Part shown: positions 10,753 to 20,853 of the stretch, piece after piece | How positions within the stretch are numbered: the first letter of the stretch is position 1 | Layout of the letters: each line of letters starts with the position of its first letter | Assembly (NCBI GenBank): GCA_030144725.1 | Contig: JASKMD010000026.1 | Span: forward strand, 13,631,407 to 13,695,406 | DNA from: Haematococcus lacustris | Lineage: Eukaryota; Chlorophyta; Chlorophyceae; Chlamydomonadales; Haematococcaceae | Direction of reading: 5' to 3' | DNA: 64,000 bases | Translations under genes and position numbers: made by a program | The notes under the pieces: model-generated | Seen by the model: only the letters and a program-made list of their open reading frames with translations | Told to the model about the DNA's origin: nothing | Databases searched by the model: none

Positions 10753-12863
10753 GGCAACACAAGGTAAACAGGCAGCTCGACGTACTTCACATCTTCCAGC
10801 AGCAGCAGCACTGGCATGGGGACGGAAGTGGAGCAGGAGGTACCCGTGCCTCACCTCTACCTGCACCTACCTCCATCAGCCCCCAGCCAGCCCTGTGCCA
10901 GGCCCCTGCCAGCCCCCTGCCAGCCCCCAGCGCACCTGAACATGGGGTAGGGCTGCTGCATATCTGCCAGGAGCTCTTGCACTGCCCGCTGCTGCGCCCC
11001 TGTGAGGCTGAAGGGCAGGGCGGCCAGCGCCTGGGCCACCACACTGGGGGCGCTGATGGTGGGTACGCTGACTAGGCTGCAGGGCAGTGGATACGGGGTG
11101 GGGTGGGGTGGGGTGGGGTGGGGTGGGGTGGGGTGGGGTGGGGTGGGGTGGGGTGGGGTGGGGTGGGGTGGGGTGGGGTGGGGTGGGGTGGGGTGGGGTG
11201 GGGTGGGGTGGGGTGGGGTGGGGTGGGGTGGGGTGGGGTGGGGTGGGGTGGGGTGGGGTGGGGTGGGGTGGGGTGGGGTGGGGTGGGGTGGGGTGGGGTG
11301 GGGTGGGGTGGGGTGGGGTGGGGTGGGGTGGGGTGGGGTGGGGTGGGGTGGGGTGGGGTGGGGTGGGGTGGGGTGGGGTGGGGTGGGGTGGGGTGGGGTG
11401 GGGTGGGGTGGGGTGGGGTGGGGTGGGGTGCCCACAAGCCTCTGCATTCCCATCATCTGCGTGGCCAGCCAGCTAAGCAGCCTGGAATGGCTGGTAGGTG
11501 ATGGTGGGCGGGCAGGGCAAACAGACAGCCTGGGTCCCCCTCCTGCTGCCCCTCCTGCTGCAACGACCTCACCACCGCCACTCACTCAGAACGAGCCTTG
11601 AGGAACTGCGCCCGCTGACGTAAGAGCTGCAGCTGCAGGAAGAACATCTCCTGCATCCAAACAGGCCCAGGGACACGCCCACACAGCCAGAGCAGAGCAG
11701 TGCATTCGACTGGCACTTTGTTAAGGATGAGGGAGGCAGGGGCAGGGGCAGGGGAGGGGCAGGGGCAGGGGCAGCCCCCAGCCCCTCCCACCCACCTGGA
11801 ACGCCAGGCGTCTGAAGGCGTCCTGCAGCTGCCTCAGGCTCACGGGCCGGTGCACAGCCTGGATGGCCGTCTGCCAGGGCAGCAGCTGCAGGGGCTGCAG
11901 GCCAGGCACCTGGAGTAGGAGGTCTGGGGCGCCCTCTGTGTGGCAGGTGGGCAGAGGAGCAGGGGCAGAGGGGAGGTGTGTCAAGCCAACTCCAGGAAGG
12001 GCTTACCAGATCAGTCTTACCAAACAGAACCAGAACCAGAACCAGAATCAGAAGCAGGCAACCCGATGGAAGCTATAGGTAGCTGCCACACACCTGCTGC
12101 TGCCGCTGCCCCCCTCAGCGCCCGGGTGATGAGGTCGGGCTGGCGGCTGCTGTAGCGGAAGAAGTCAGCAGGGTCCAGGGGGGTGAGAGCCGGGTACACA
12201 GGCACCAGCCGCTCCTGGCAACCAGGGCATCACAACACTTGTCACAAAAGGCCCCTTCTGCCCAGGCTGCACGGGTCAACTCTGCTAAGCAACGACTACT
12301 GCCTTGCACACTGCATCACTGGACCACCCCTTCCCCTTCCCCTTCCCCTTCCCCTTCCCCTTCCCCTTCCCCTTCCCCTGCCTCTTCCCCTGCCCCTGCC
12401 CCTGCCCCTGCCCCTGCCCCAGCCCCTGCCCCCTCCTCCCTCCCCGCCCTCACCAGGTACTGGCTGCCCTGGCCCTGCTCCAGGCACTCCAGGTCCTCAG
12501 GCGGCACGGCCAGGAACTCCGCCTCAGGCACCACGCAGTCCCCCGCCTCCTGCTGCACCTCAGCCTGCGCCTTGCTCTTGGCGCTGGCCTTGCGGGGGCG
12601 CTTGGGGGGGCTGCTGTCTGCAAGCCAGGCCAGGCCAGGCATGAGGGCGGGGGGCCAGCAGGGGCTTGCATGGGGCCAGCAGGAGAGGGGGAGGGTGGCA
12701 GGGCTGGGGGTGGGACAGCGGGGTGGAAAGGCAGGGAGGTGTAGCGAGGGGAGGGTGGGAGTGCAGGTGGGGAGGAGAGGTGGGAGGAGCCCAGGGCCTG
12801 CCTGGGCCATAGGGGGTGGCCAGGGCCGCAGGGCTGATGTGGCTGGCGGGTTGAAGGAGCTGA

Positions 12864-12902
<39 letters not shown>

Positions 12903-15171
12903 GAAGACACCGCCCTCGCCATCGGGCGTGCAATAAGGGAGGAGAGTAGCCTCGGGGCGTGCCCTTGCTACCCTCCCACCAGCGTTAAAGGAGCCGGGCG
13001 CATTGTAGGCGCATTGCCAGCTTTGGCTGTACGGCCTCAGCTCAATGGAGGTCACAGTGGGGCTAGGGTCAGGGTTACCCTGAGCTGGGCCAGGCTAAGG
13101 GTAAAGACCAGTGTCAGGGTCAGTGGGTCAGGGGCCTCACCCTAGCATTCCTCCCAATCATAGCCTCAACACAGTGCACAGCAGGCAGGCAGGCAACCCA
13201 GCCCTCCAGAGGTGGCATGGCAGGGGGCAGCAAGGTCCCAGCCCCCTCCGCCCCCTGGACCCTGCTTCCCTCCTTGCTTCCACCCCCCCTACCCCTTCCT
13301 TTACCCTCCCCCCTTACCCTCCCCAGACCCTCCTACCCACCTCCTTACCCCTCCCCTTGCCCCCCCAGCCCCTTGCAGCCGTCTCAGCACCTGGCCCAGG
13401 GTTCCCCCCTTGCAGCACAGGCATGGCAGGCCAGGGCAGGGCCAGGTACTGGCTGCAGACTGGCCGCCCCCCTGCCTGCTCACAGCATGTGTGCCTGCCG
13501 TCCCTGCTGCCCCGCCCCACCCCTCCTGCTCACCAGGGGCCATGAGCAGGCCTTGAATGCGCACCGCACTGCCCTCACCCCACTTGGCCGCGTCCTGGCG
13601 TGCGACTGAGGCGACAAACGGCCCAAAGTACACCCGCGTGGCCACAACCAGCAGGCCTCCAGCCCCACTGCTGCCGCTGCTGCTGCTGCCACTGCCGCTG
13701 CCACTGCCGCTGCCACTGCCGCTGCCACTGCCGCTGCCACTGCCACTGCCGCTGCTGCTGGCATCGCCACTGCTGCTGCTGCTGCCACTGGCGCTGGCAC
13801 TGCTGGCACTGGCCCCGCTACTGCTGCTGGCCTCTGAAGGCAGGGAGGCAGGGGCGCTGCCGGCGGTGTGGACAGCGCCCTGAGGGATCCTGACGCTGAG
13901 ACGCAGGACGGCGCGGTTTGACGAATGGACCTGCGTATGGACTCCGCTGCAGGCAGCGAGGGGAGCGGGCGGGCAGGCAAGCAGGCAACAACGCGGATTG
14001 GGTCGAGCAAGCGGACGAGAGGAAGGTGGTGCAGCAGGGTCAGGTGCTGTGTGCAGGGCAAAGCTGGCTGCTGCTGCTGCTGCTGCTGCTGCTCCTGCTG
14101 CTGCCACTGCTCATGCTGCTGCTGCTGCCACTGGTGATGAAGTGCAGTGGGCTGCAGGGAGGTTGTTGGGGTTGTGTGCAGGGGGGGTGCGGCCTAGCTG
14201 GGGGTGGGGTGTGTGGGGGAGGGGGTCAGTGGCGCACTCACACCACCCAGCCATCCACCGACACGCGCTGTGGTTCGTCCGGGCAGGGGTGCATGACCCG
14301 GGTGCTGTACTGGGTGTAGTCGCGGGGGAAGTGCATGAGCACGTCCAGGGGGGTGTGCAGGCCAGCCTTGCTCAGCTGGGCCATCTGCAAGGGGCAGGCA
14401 GACTGGGTGGGTAGGGTGAGGGTGAGGATAGAGGTGGGGGGGTATGGGGGTGAAGGTCAGGATGGGGCGAGGATGGGGTGAGGGTGGAGGTGAGGGGGTG
14501 GGGGTGAGGGTGGGATGAGGGGTGAGGACTGGGCTATGGAGGTGTGTGGAGAGGGTGGAGATGGGTGTGTAGATGAGGTGTGTGAGATGAGGTGTGTGAG
14601 ATGAGGTGTGTGAGATGAGGTGTGTGAGATGGGTGTGTGAGATGGGGTGTGTGAGATGAGGTGTATGAGATGGGGTGTGTGAGACGAGGTGTGTGAGATG
14701 GGGTGTGTGAGATGGGGTGTGTGAGATGGGGTGTGTGAGATGAGGTGTGTGAGATGAGGTGTGTGAGATGGGGTGTGTGAGATGGGGTGTGTGAGATGGG
14801 GTGTGTGAGATGAGGCTCACACCTGCTTGTCTGTGTACCAGCGGTCAGCCTTTGCCCCGACCTGTGCCACCTGGCTGTGGCTCTGGCCTAGCAGCATCCA
14901 GGGTGACGGCTGCAGGCACGGGCAGAGCAGCGCAACACGTTGCAGGCACAGCAGGCAGCTGGCCACACACAGCCCAAGGCTCAGGGCACCTGGCAGAGCA
15001 GGCCTCAGCACAAGCTGTGGTGGAGTCCCTCAGCCTGCCTGCCTGGTCCAGAACAAGCACACAGGGCACTGGCCACAGCAGGGGTGCGCAGGTGGAGTGG
15101 ATGGTCACCTGGCACACACTGGCTGACGCACTGATAACATCAAAGTGCGGGGTCATCTGGTGCTGGCGCTG
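5941..15171 (-). CDS. RECG: C-terminal half: RecG-type branched-DNA helicase
   Basis: The 19 exons from 15171 to 5941 sum to 992 codons in one frame. In order: a helical lead-in (QMTPHFDV); the wedge entry [17 protein letters not shown]; an OB/wedge strand region interrupted by a Ser-Gly run; [12 protein letters not shown] and [19 protein letters not shown] typical of Rec[18 protein letters not shown]; Walker [36 protein letters not shown] (motif II); [13 protein letters not shown] (III); [26 protein letters not shown] (IV); [14 protein letters not shown] (V); [17 protein letters not shown] (VI); and [16 protein letters not shown]...QSG. Family members remodel stalled forks, R-loops and D-loops, and in plants they maintain organelle genomes. 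The C-terminus is a long Lys/Ala tail ([11 protein letters not shown]). Every key motif is intact. Confidence 0.93.
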
Positions 15172-16470
15172 CTGTCTGCACCATCGGCTCCCTCACGATC
15201 GCCTGAGCCTGCACTGCCCCCTGGCCTGCCATGGCACCTGCGACCGGGTGGAACAGTGACAGGAACACCCCTCCCTTTGCCGTCCTCTCCCACCCCTCCC
15301 ACCCCTCCCACCTGCTTCCTTTACTGCCCTACCTCCCCCCACCCCTCCCTGTCCCTCACCCCTGGGACCCGCCCTGCCCCACCTTCTCCAGGTCCTTGCG
15401 CCTGCGCTGGCCCTGCAGCGCCGTCATCAGCTCGGCACCACGAGCCAGCAGCTGCTCGGTAGCTTCCGAGGAGGCGGAGGCAGCGAGGTTGGGGACCACG
15501 CTGTGGGTGAGGCGCCCCACGCTGTTGGCCCCCGGGCCCCCTCCCTGCCCTGCCCCTGCACCACTGGCCCGCCCGTCCTCTGGCCCAGCCAGGCTGGGTG
15601 CTGGGGGGGAGGCCTGCGGCTGTGGTGCAGCAGCAGGGGAGGAGGGGGGAGGGGGGCCTATGTCCCCCAGCCCAGTCAAGGGGTCGGGTGTGGCCCACTG
15701 CTGGCTGCCGCTGAGGCCTGCCAGGGGGTCAGCGGGGAGGCGGGGGAGGAGGCTGGTGCTCAGGGCAGGGGGGCTGGAGTTGGGGTAGAGGGTGCCGGGG
15801 GAGGGGCTGGGGGTACAGGGTGGGTGTGGGGCTGCCTCAGGCCTGGCCTGCAGCTCACCAGGGGTGGCCAGGGCCTGGGGCCCAGCAGCTGTGGCTGCCG
15901 TCAGGTGGCTCGCTGTGTGCTGTGCTGTGTGCTGAACCCCCTGAAGTGTAGCCTCTTCAGCCAGCTGCACCAACTCAGGGATCACGGGCACATCGGGGGG
16001 TGGGGCGACTGACTTGGCAGCGGCTGGCTTGCGCTTACGGGGGGCGGCTGTAACTGGTGCTGGGGTGGGCTGGGACCCCTCGCTGGGCTGCACTTCCCCC
16101 ACTACTGCCTCCCCTGCGACAGCTGCGAGGTGCTCTGTGGCCATCACCCCTGCCGCTGTGCCAGAAAACTCTGCCACGCCTGCCGCTGCAGCTGCTGGTG
16201 CTGCTGCTGTCTTTGCTGATATTTTGACATCTTTGGCTGTGCCTGCTGCTGGTGCTGCTGCTGTCTTTGCTGATGTTGTGACATCTTTGGCTGTGCCTGC
16301 AGCTGCTGGTGCTGCTGCTGCTGCTTTGCTGATGTTGTGACATCTTTGGCTGTGCCTGCAGCTTCTGCTGCTGGTGCTGTCTCTAGTGGTGGTGATGGAC
16401 CCTCGGCTACCCCTTCAGCGGTCGTGGCAGTGGTGAGCCTGGGTCGTGCAGGCTGTTTTACATGTGCCTT

Positions 16471-16503
<33 letters not shown>

Positions 16504-19500
16504 GTCTGCTACTGCTGTTGGTGGTGGTGGTGTGGCTGCTGCTGCTGCTGCTTGGGTGCTCGCAGCTATTGTGTCTGCTCCTGCTGCTCCTGCTGGTGGT
16601 GTGTCTGGTACTGCTGCTGGAGGTGGTGGGTGGTGGCGGTGTAGCTGCAGCTGGTGCTGCTGCTGGTGCTACTGGGAGGGCCATTTGCGTACAAGCCCTC
16701 ACACGAGCCATCAGGGCTGCCAGGGATACAGACCAGGGCATCCTGCTGCTGCTGCTGCCCTGCATGATGCTGCTGCTGCTGCCCTGCATGCTGCTGCTGC
16801 TGCTGCCCTTGCTGAGCGTATCACTGCTGCTGCTGCCCTGCATGCTGCTGCTGCCCTTGCTGAGCGTATCACTGCTGCTCTGCATGCTGCTGCTTATCAT
16901 GCTGCTTATCATGCTGCTGCTGCTGCCCTTGCTGAGCGTATCACTGCTACTGCTGCCCTGCATGCTGCTGCTGCCCTTGCTGAGCGTATCACTGCTGCTC
17001 TGCATGCTGCTGCTTATCATGCTGCTGCTGCTGCCCTTGCTGAGCGTATCACTGCTACTGCTGCTGCTGCCTGCTACCATGGGGACTGCCTGTCCTGTGG
17101 TGCTGCTGCTGTAGTGTTCCTGCTGTGGCAGCTGCTGCCCCTGAGCCAGGCTGCCCAAGGTGGAGTGCAGCTGCTGTCTAGCTGCTGCCAAGGCCAGGCA
17201 GGCGGCCTGCTTGCGGGGGTCGTCCTGGCAGGCCTCAAGGTGCTTCAGGCGGCCGGGGCAGGTGGACTTGAAGAAGCCAAGGTCGGCCAGGTGGCCTTGG
17301 ACCTGCAGGCAGAGGGGAGAGAGGGGAAGGAGCTCACCACCACCACCTCCACCACCACCACCACACACTGATTACGAGCACCACCACCGTAACTGCCATC
17401 ACCACAATGCCCACCACAGCGACAGCGGCAGCAACAGCAGCAGTAGCAGTGTGTTGGCAGTCTATCATCGCTACCTCACCCATTGCTGCTACCTATAAGA
17501 TGCAGCACTAGGGGCAGCAGCACAGCCATCGTCAGCATTGTCAGCAATGTCAGCAGCAGCAGCAATGCCTGCCAGTCACATGGCCAAACCAGGCACCTGG
17601 CAAACTGATGCAGGCAACCTGACGTAGGCCTCCCACCCGGCCCCCTCCTCCCTCCCTCCCCTCGCCCAACCTCCCCGGACTGCCCCCAGCCCCCCTGCGC
17701 TTGCCTGCATCAGCGTCGTGCCGGGCCACCTGGCCCCCAGCACCCTGTGGATCAGCTCACTCATGGTGGCCACATCCGCCGCTGCCCGGTGGGTGGGCTG
17801 CTGACTGAGGCCCAGCTGTGTAGCCAGCGCCTTCAGCCCGTAGCCTGTCTGGGTGGGCAGCAGCGCCTTGGCCAGGGCCAGGGTGCACAGCTGCAGCCAG
17901 CTGTCAGGCATGGCCACCCCGGCCTTCACGAACGCGATGTGCAGCACCCTCGAGTCAAAGCTGGGGAGGGCAGCAGGGGAGAGCAAGGGCAGCAGGCAGG
18001 GTCAGACGTCTTGTGCAGGCAGGCAGGGATGGCAGCAGCCACACCCTACCCCCTACCCCTTCTGCCCTACCCCTTCAAGTGAGCCAGGACCCTGGCCCTG
18101 GACCTGGACCTGGCACTGCTCTTGCTGCCTGCCCCTACTGCCTGCCCCTGCTGCCTGGACCTGCTGCCTGCCCTGGCCCCCTCCCACCAGCATGGCCCCC
18201 CCAGTCAGGCCACTTACGCGACATTATGCGCCACTAGGACAGGCGTGGCCCCGCCCCCCGCGCGGCAGCACTGGAACATCCAGCACTGCAGTGCCAGCAC
18301 AGCCTGCTGGGAGCTGGGCGCATCAGCCAGCATGTGCGCCCCGATGCCGTGAACCTGTTCAGAGTCGCCAATGCGCATCCTCAGGATGGTGTCGTCCACC
18401 CACGGCCGCACCAGGGTGTCAAACACCGCACCTGGGCAGCGCCATGAGCCATGCGCCATGCCATGCTCCATGATGCATGATGCATGCACCATGATGACCG
18501 AGTGCACGACCATGATGGCAGGGCAGCTCATGATTCCATGCTGGGTCTATGGCAGTCCATGGTGGGTGACACACTATGCTGACCCTGACACGAGCCAGGC
18601 AGCAGCCTGGGGCGCTGTGCTGCTCTCTTGCGTGACACAGGCAGGGGGTGGCTGAGGACCTGTGGAAAGTTTGACGGCTGAGGTGTGATGGTCATACTCA
18701 TGCTCTGCCACTGTTGCTTGCTTGTGTCACACCTGGAAGCGAGATGTGGCTGGGTTAGGGTCGAGCATGGGTGTGCGTGTGTGTAATGTTGCTGGTGCGC
18801 ATCACACATGCTAAGCGGACATGGCAGAGTGTGACACTAGAGCAGCTGGGTAGGCAGGGGGTTATGCCGCAGCCAGCCAGACCGTGACCAGGGTGTGATG
18901 TGGGAGGCAAGCAGGACCCCGGTGCCCAGCCAGGTCAGCGCATGGCGGTGCAGGAGATATGGGAGACTGCAACAGACATTCCTGCTGCTGTCGCCACTCC
19001 TGCCACTGCTGCCGCAGCTGCTGCCACTCATGCTGCTGCTGCCATTCCCACTGCTGCTTCCGCTGCTGCTGCTGCCAGCAATCAAGCGTCTGCTGCCACC
19101 ACTCATGCTGCAGCTGCCATTCCCACTGCTGCATCTCGCTGCTCCCGCTGCTGCTAAACCACGTTTAGTGTCACTGCAGTTGACACTGCTGCTGCTGCTG
19201 CCGCTGCTGCTGATAATCACGTTGGTGCCACAGCTGCTGACAGGTTGTGCCAGAGGCCCCATGCAGCCAGGCTGCCCTACCGCTGTGCGCGTCCACCACA
19301 TGCACCTCCAGGGCTTGGTGGCAGGTGGTGGTCTCAGTGTCCAGCAGGAAGAAGCGCCGAGGGTGACCCGCCGCAGTCACTGCAAACAGCGCGGCCTGAG
19401 GGCAGTGCAGCGCAGCCAGGCAGCCACCACACTCACCACAGCTGCGACACAGGGGCACCTCCCCGACCTCCTGATGCAGCCTCTCACCTCGTAAGGGCTT

Positions 19501-20450
19501 GCTGCTTGTGTGATAGTATGACTAGAGTGACAGTTGTGTTGATGCATGTACTATGCGTGGCATGCTGGCACACATACTCACAGCCTTCTTGCAGCAGCGG
19601 GGGCAGCCGGTGGCTGCAGCAGAGAGCACTAGGAGGTGAGGTGGGGCGGGCTGCAGCACCTCCCAGCTAATTTGTCCAAACACACTGCGGCTGGACTCGA
19701 GCACCTGTTCCACTTGAAACCCCAGCCCTGCCCATTCACGTCTAATCCCACCTGCAGCTCCTTCAGCAGCCTCTCCACAGCCCCAGTGCCTAACCGCTTC
19801 ACTGCCTGCAGCAGGGCCTGGGCCGAGGCCGGGGCAGCGCCTGGGGCCATGCCAGGCAGGCCCAGCAGTCCAGGTGGCAGGTCATGAGGTACAGCACCCC
19901 CCGCTGCCACCAGCTCCTGCACCACCTGGGCCTCTTGTAAGGCAGCCGCTGACAGCCACGGAGACTTGGCAGCTTTGCCTGCACTTGCTTGCTTGGCCTG
20001 CACAGCTGGGCCCGCTGGCACTGTGAAGATCGGTGTTTTACTCTTGGCGGCTGCCTTGCGAATGATTGGAAGGCCGCGCAAGGACGTGGCAGGAGGGGGA
20101 GGAGATCGTGTCGCTGGGCTGGGGGATCTCGCTCTGTTCGCGGTAACCTGGAGGCATGCTCCAGCTGGCATTAGGTCATGTCCTGGCCTTGCTTCCGGGG
20201 CGGTGTCTGGCTGCTGTTGCTTCAACTGGTGTGATGGTGGGGATTTGGGTTGGGCTTGCACCCAGCCTGGCATGAGCGCTGGCAATCTGCGCACAGGGTA
20301 CACCTGGCGGGCTGGGGCTGGCTGTGCTGGCTCAGGTGCTGCTGTGTCCGTCATGGCTCGGGCGCAAGGAGAGCTCCTGATGTAGCGCTGGAAGAGGCCA
20401 GACAGGCCAGGGGTCACCTGAACGCAGGCACACCAGGCTGGGCTTAACAT
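5941..20450 (-). CDS. DEDDh exonuclease-RecG helicase fusion gene (about 26 exons)
   Basis: Splice sites were chosen by eye from GT/AG context and checked for codon phase. Exons 5'->3' (minus): 20450-19752, 19704-19582, 19470-19281, 18431-18218, 17960-17705, 17302-(about 17070), (about 16180-16290)-15383, 15171-15109, 14909-14823, 14384-14242, 13946-13534, 12617-12454, 12214-12094, 11935-11796, 11650-11586, 11076-10936, 10603-10372, 10169-10113, 10029-9959, 9316-9209, 8722-8589, 8288-7988, 7668-7510, 7113-6999, 6535-6439, 6305-5941. All phases agree. The first Met (20450) follows an in-frame TAG and begins a stretch of about 32 residues with Arg/Ser and no Asp/Glu, like an organelle transit peptide. 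No stop, poly(A) signal or new promoter was found between the halves, but exons 6 and 7 are unresolved, so two tandem genes remain possible. A role in organelle DNA repair or fork processing is inferred from plant RECG1. Confidence 0.7.
9706..9947 (+). repeat. GCCCC/GCCCT pentanucleotide array
   Basis: GCCCC units at the start pass into about 30 GCCCT units. The array lies inside an intron of the helicase gene (between the exons ending at 9959 and starting at 9316). Confidence 0.95.
10613..10755 (+). repeat. CAG-rich intronic repeat
   Basis: CAG/GCA runs with GGGCAACAGCAGCAACAG repeats lie immediately upstream, on the gene strand, of the acceptor for the Walker A exon (10603). Frames through it give polyalanine or polyleucine, but splicing from exon 11076-10936 to 10603 gives the conserved [17 protein letters not shown], so it is intronic. 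Confidence 0.85.
11095..11430 (+). repeat. GGGGT pentanucleotide array (about 67 units)
   Basis: This is an almost uninterrupted GGGGT array of 336 bp on the plus strand in the helicase intron between exons 11650-11586 and 11076-10936. The G-rich strand is the template strand of the gene. Four or more consecutive G-runs can fold as G-quadruplexes. Confidence 0.97.
12328..12430 (+). repeat. TTCCCC then CCCCTG hexanucleotide tracts
   Basis: About eight TTCCCC units are followed by about nine CCCCTG/CCCCAG units in the intron between helicase exons 12617-12454 and 12214-12094. Confidence 0.9.
12860..12899 (+). repeat. GAAA tetranucleotide repeat
   Basis: About nine GAAA units lie in the helicase intron upstream (gene sense) of exon 12617-12454. 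Confidence 0.9.
13674..13760 (-). repeat. exonic Ser-Gly hexanucleotide repeat in the wedge domain
   Basis: GGCAGT-type units encode (Ser-Gly)n on the gene strand inside exon 13946-13534. The exon keeps phase across it, so it is a flexible insertion in the RecG wedge/OB fold between [11 protein letters not shown] and [12 protein letters not shown]. Confidence 0.85.
14540..14817 (+). repeat. 14-bp minisatellite
   Basis: About 18 tandem copies of GATGAGGTGTGTGA or GATGGGGTGTGTGA lie in the intron between helicase exons 14909-14823 and 14384-14242, ending a few bases from the donor at 14822. Confidence 0.93.
15383..16290 (-). CDS. Ala/Pro-rich linker exon of the fusion gene
   Basis: This open frame reads [19 protein letters not shown], then a long Pro/Ser/Gly-rich stretch, then a helical end [20 protein letters not shown] before a donor at 15383 (AAG|GTGGGG, phase 0, matching the next exon). 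Its 5' part overlaps three tandem units reading [16 protein letters not shown]. The exact acceptor is not determinable by eye. It probably joins the exonuclease and helicase halves. Proof needs a transcript. Confidence 0.45.
16180..16370 (+). repeat. about 60-bp tandem repeat, three units
   Basis: Three units contain TTTGCTGATGTTGTGACATC (or ATATTTTGACATC) followed by TTTGGCTGTGCCTGC and a CTG run. On the gene strand they encode the [10 protein letters not shown] repeat. They sit at the 5' edge of the linker exon. Confidence 0.8.
16741..17302 (-). CDS. exon 6 with Cys/Lys segment and Ser-rich DTLSKG repeats
   Basis: Acceptor CTGCAG|GTC at 17302 (phase 0) opens [17 protein letters not shown] and [19 protein letters not shown], then a Ser-rich region with about five DTLSKGSSS repeats produced by CTG-rich DNA (16741-17070). 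The frame stays open to TGA at 16415. The donor is not obvious; a GT near 17085 is possible. The first 60 residues look like real domain sequence at the end of the exonuclease part. The Ser-rich portion may be partly intronic. Confidence 0.45.
17705..20450 (-). CDS. N-terminal half: zinc ribbon plus DEDDh 3'-5' exonuclease
   Basis: Exon 1 (233 codons) holds the putative transit peptide, an Ala/Pro/Lys-rich linker and a helical end ([10 protein letters not shown]). Exons 2-3 carry CPRC and [10 protein letters not shown], a candidate zinc ribbon, then the ExoI motif [10 protein letters not shown] (catalytic Asp and Glu). Exon 4 has the DnaQ-type strand [25 protein letters not shown] and the start of ExoII (VLVAHNVA). 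Exon 5 completes it with FDSRVL and has ExoIII as [14 protein letters not shown], i.e. H-x4-D. All four acidic residues and the His are present, so an active proofreading-type nuclease is expected. Exon 5 appears to end at a GC donor (CAG|GCAAGC). Substrate and partners are not shown by the sequence. Confidence 0.8.
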
Positions 20451-20853
20451 GGGCTAGGATGGAGGCCCTAATGTGGGACGGGGTGGCTGGGCTTCTCATC
20501 ATGCAGTGCAGTTGGCTAAACTGACGATGGCAGGGTCCCTACCAGCGCAGAGCCACATAGCCCTGCAGCACGTCGTCCCTGCAGCATGCCGCTGTGCGTT
20601 CGCTCCCCGCCGGGATGCATCGATATCTATTGGGCGAGCCAGCCAGACCAGGAGTATAGGAAGCCTATAGGTGTCAGTTTAAGTGGCATGTGCATAACCA
20701 TACGCCGTACGGGGCGCCGTCTACAGGCTGCTGGAGGGGGTGTCCAAGGCATGGATTTTCAAAACAACAGTGTGGACTTCGCCAGCTGCCTGGGGTATCG
20801 GAGTATCGGTATCATTCTCCGGGCCCCTAGAGCTTTCGCACACTGCAGCTAGT
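20451..20853. promoter_or_regulatory. divergent intergenic region
   Basis: About 400 bp separate the first codon of the exonuclease-RecG gene (minus) from the signal-peptide ATG of the SGNH gene (plus). It should hold both 5' UTRs and promoters. I see no unambiguous TATA box. It contains GATATCTATTGGGCGAGCC near 20630 and AGTATCGGTATC near 20800. Confidence 0.4.

Noticed and set aside
10466..10866. Polyalanine, polyleucine and polycysteine frames over 10.6-10.8 kb as protein
   Set aside because: Splicing around this CAG-rich tract restores a conserved RecG motif, so the frames are artefacts of an intronic repeat.
11002..11601. Gly-Trp-Gly-Val and Pro-His-Pro-Thr repeat proteins
   Set aside because: They are six-frame readings of the GGGGT array and contain no other coding signal.
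5941..15171. Mfd (transcription-repair coupling factor) instead of RecG
   Set aside because: RGAG in the C-terminal motif resembles Mfd, but [28 protein letters not shown], the wedge entry and the absence of UvrB-like and RNAP-binding regions fit RecG.
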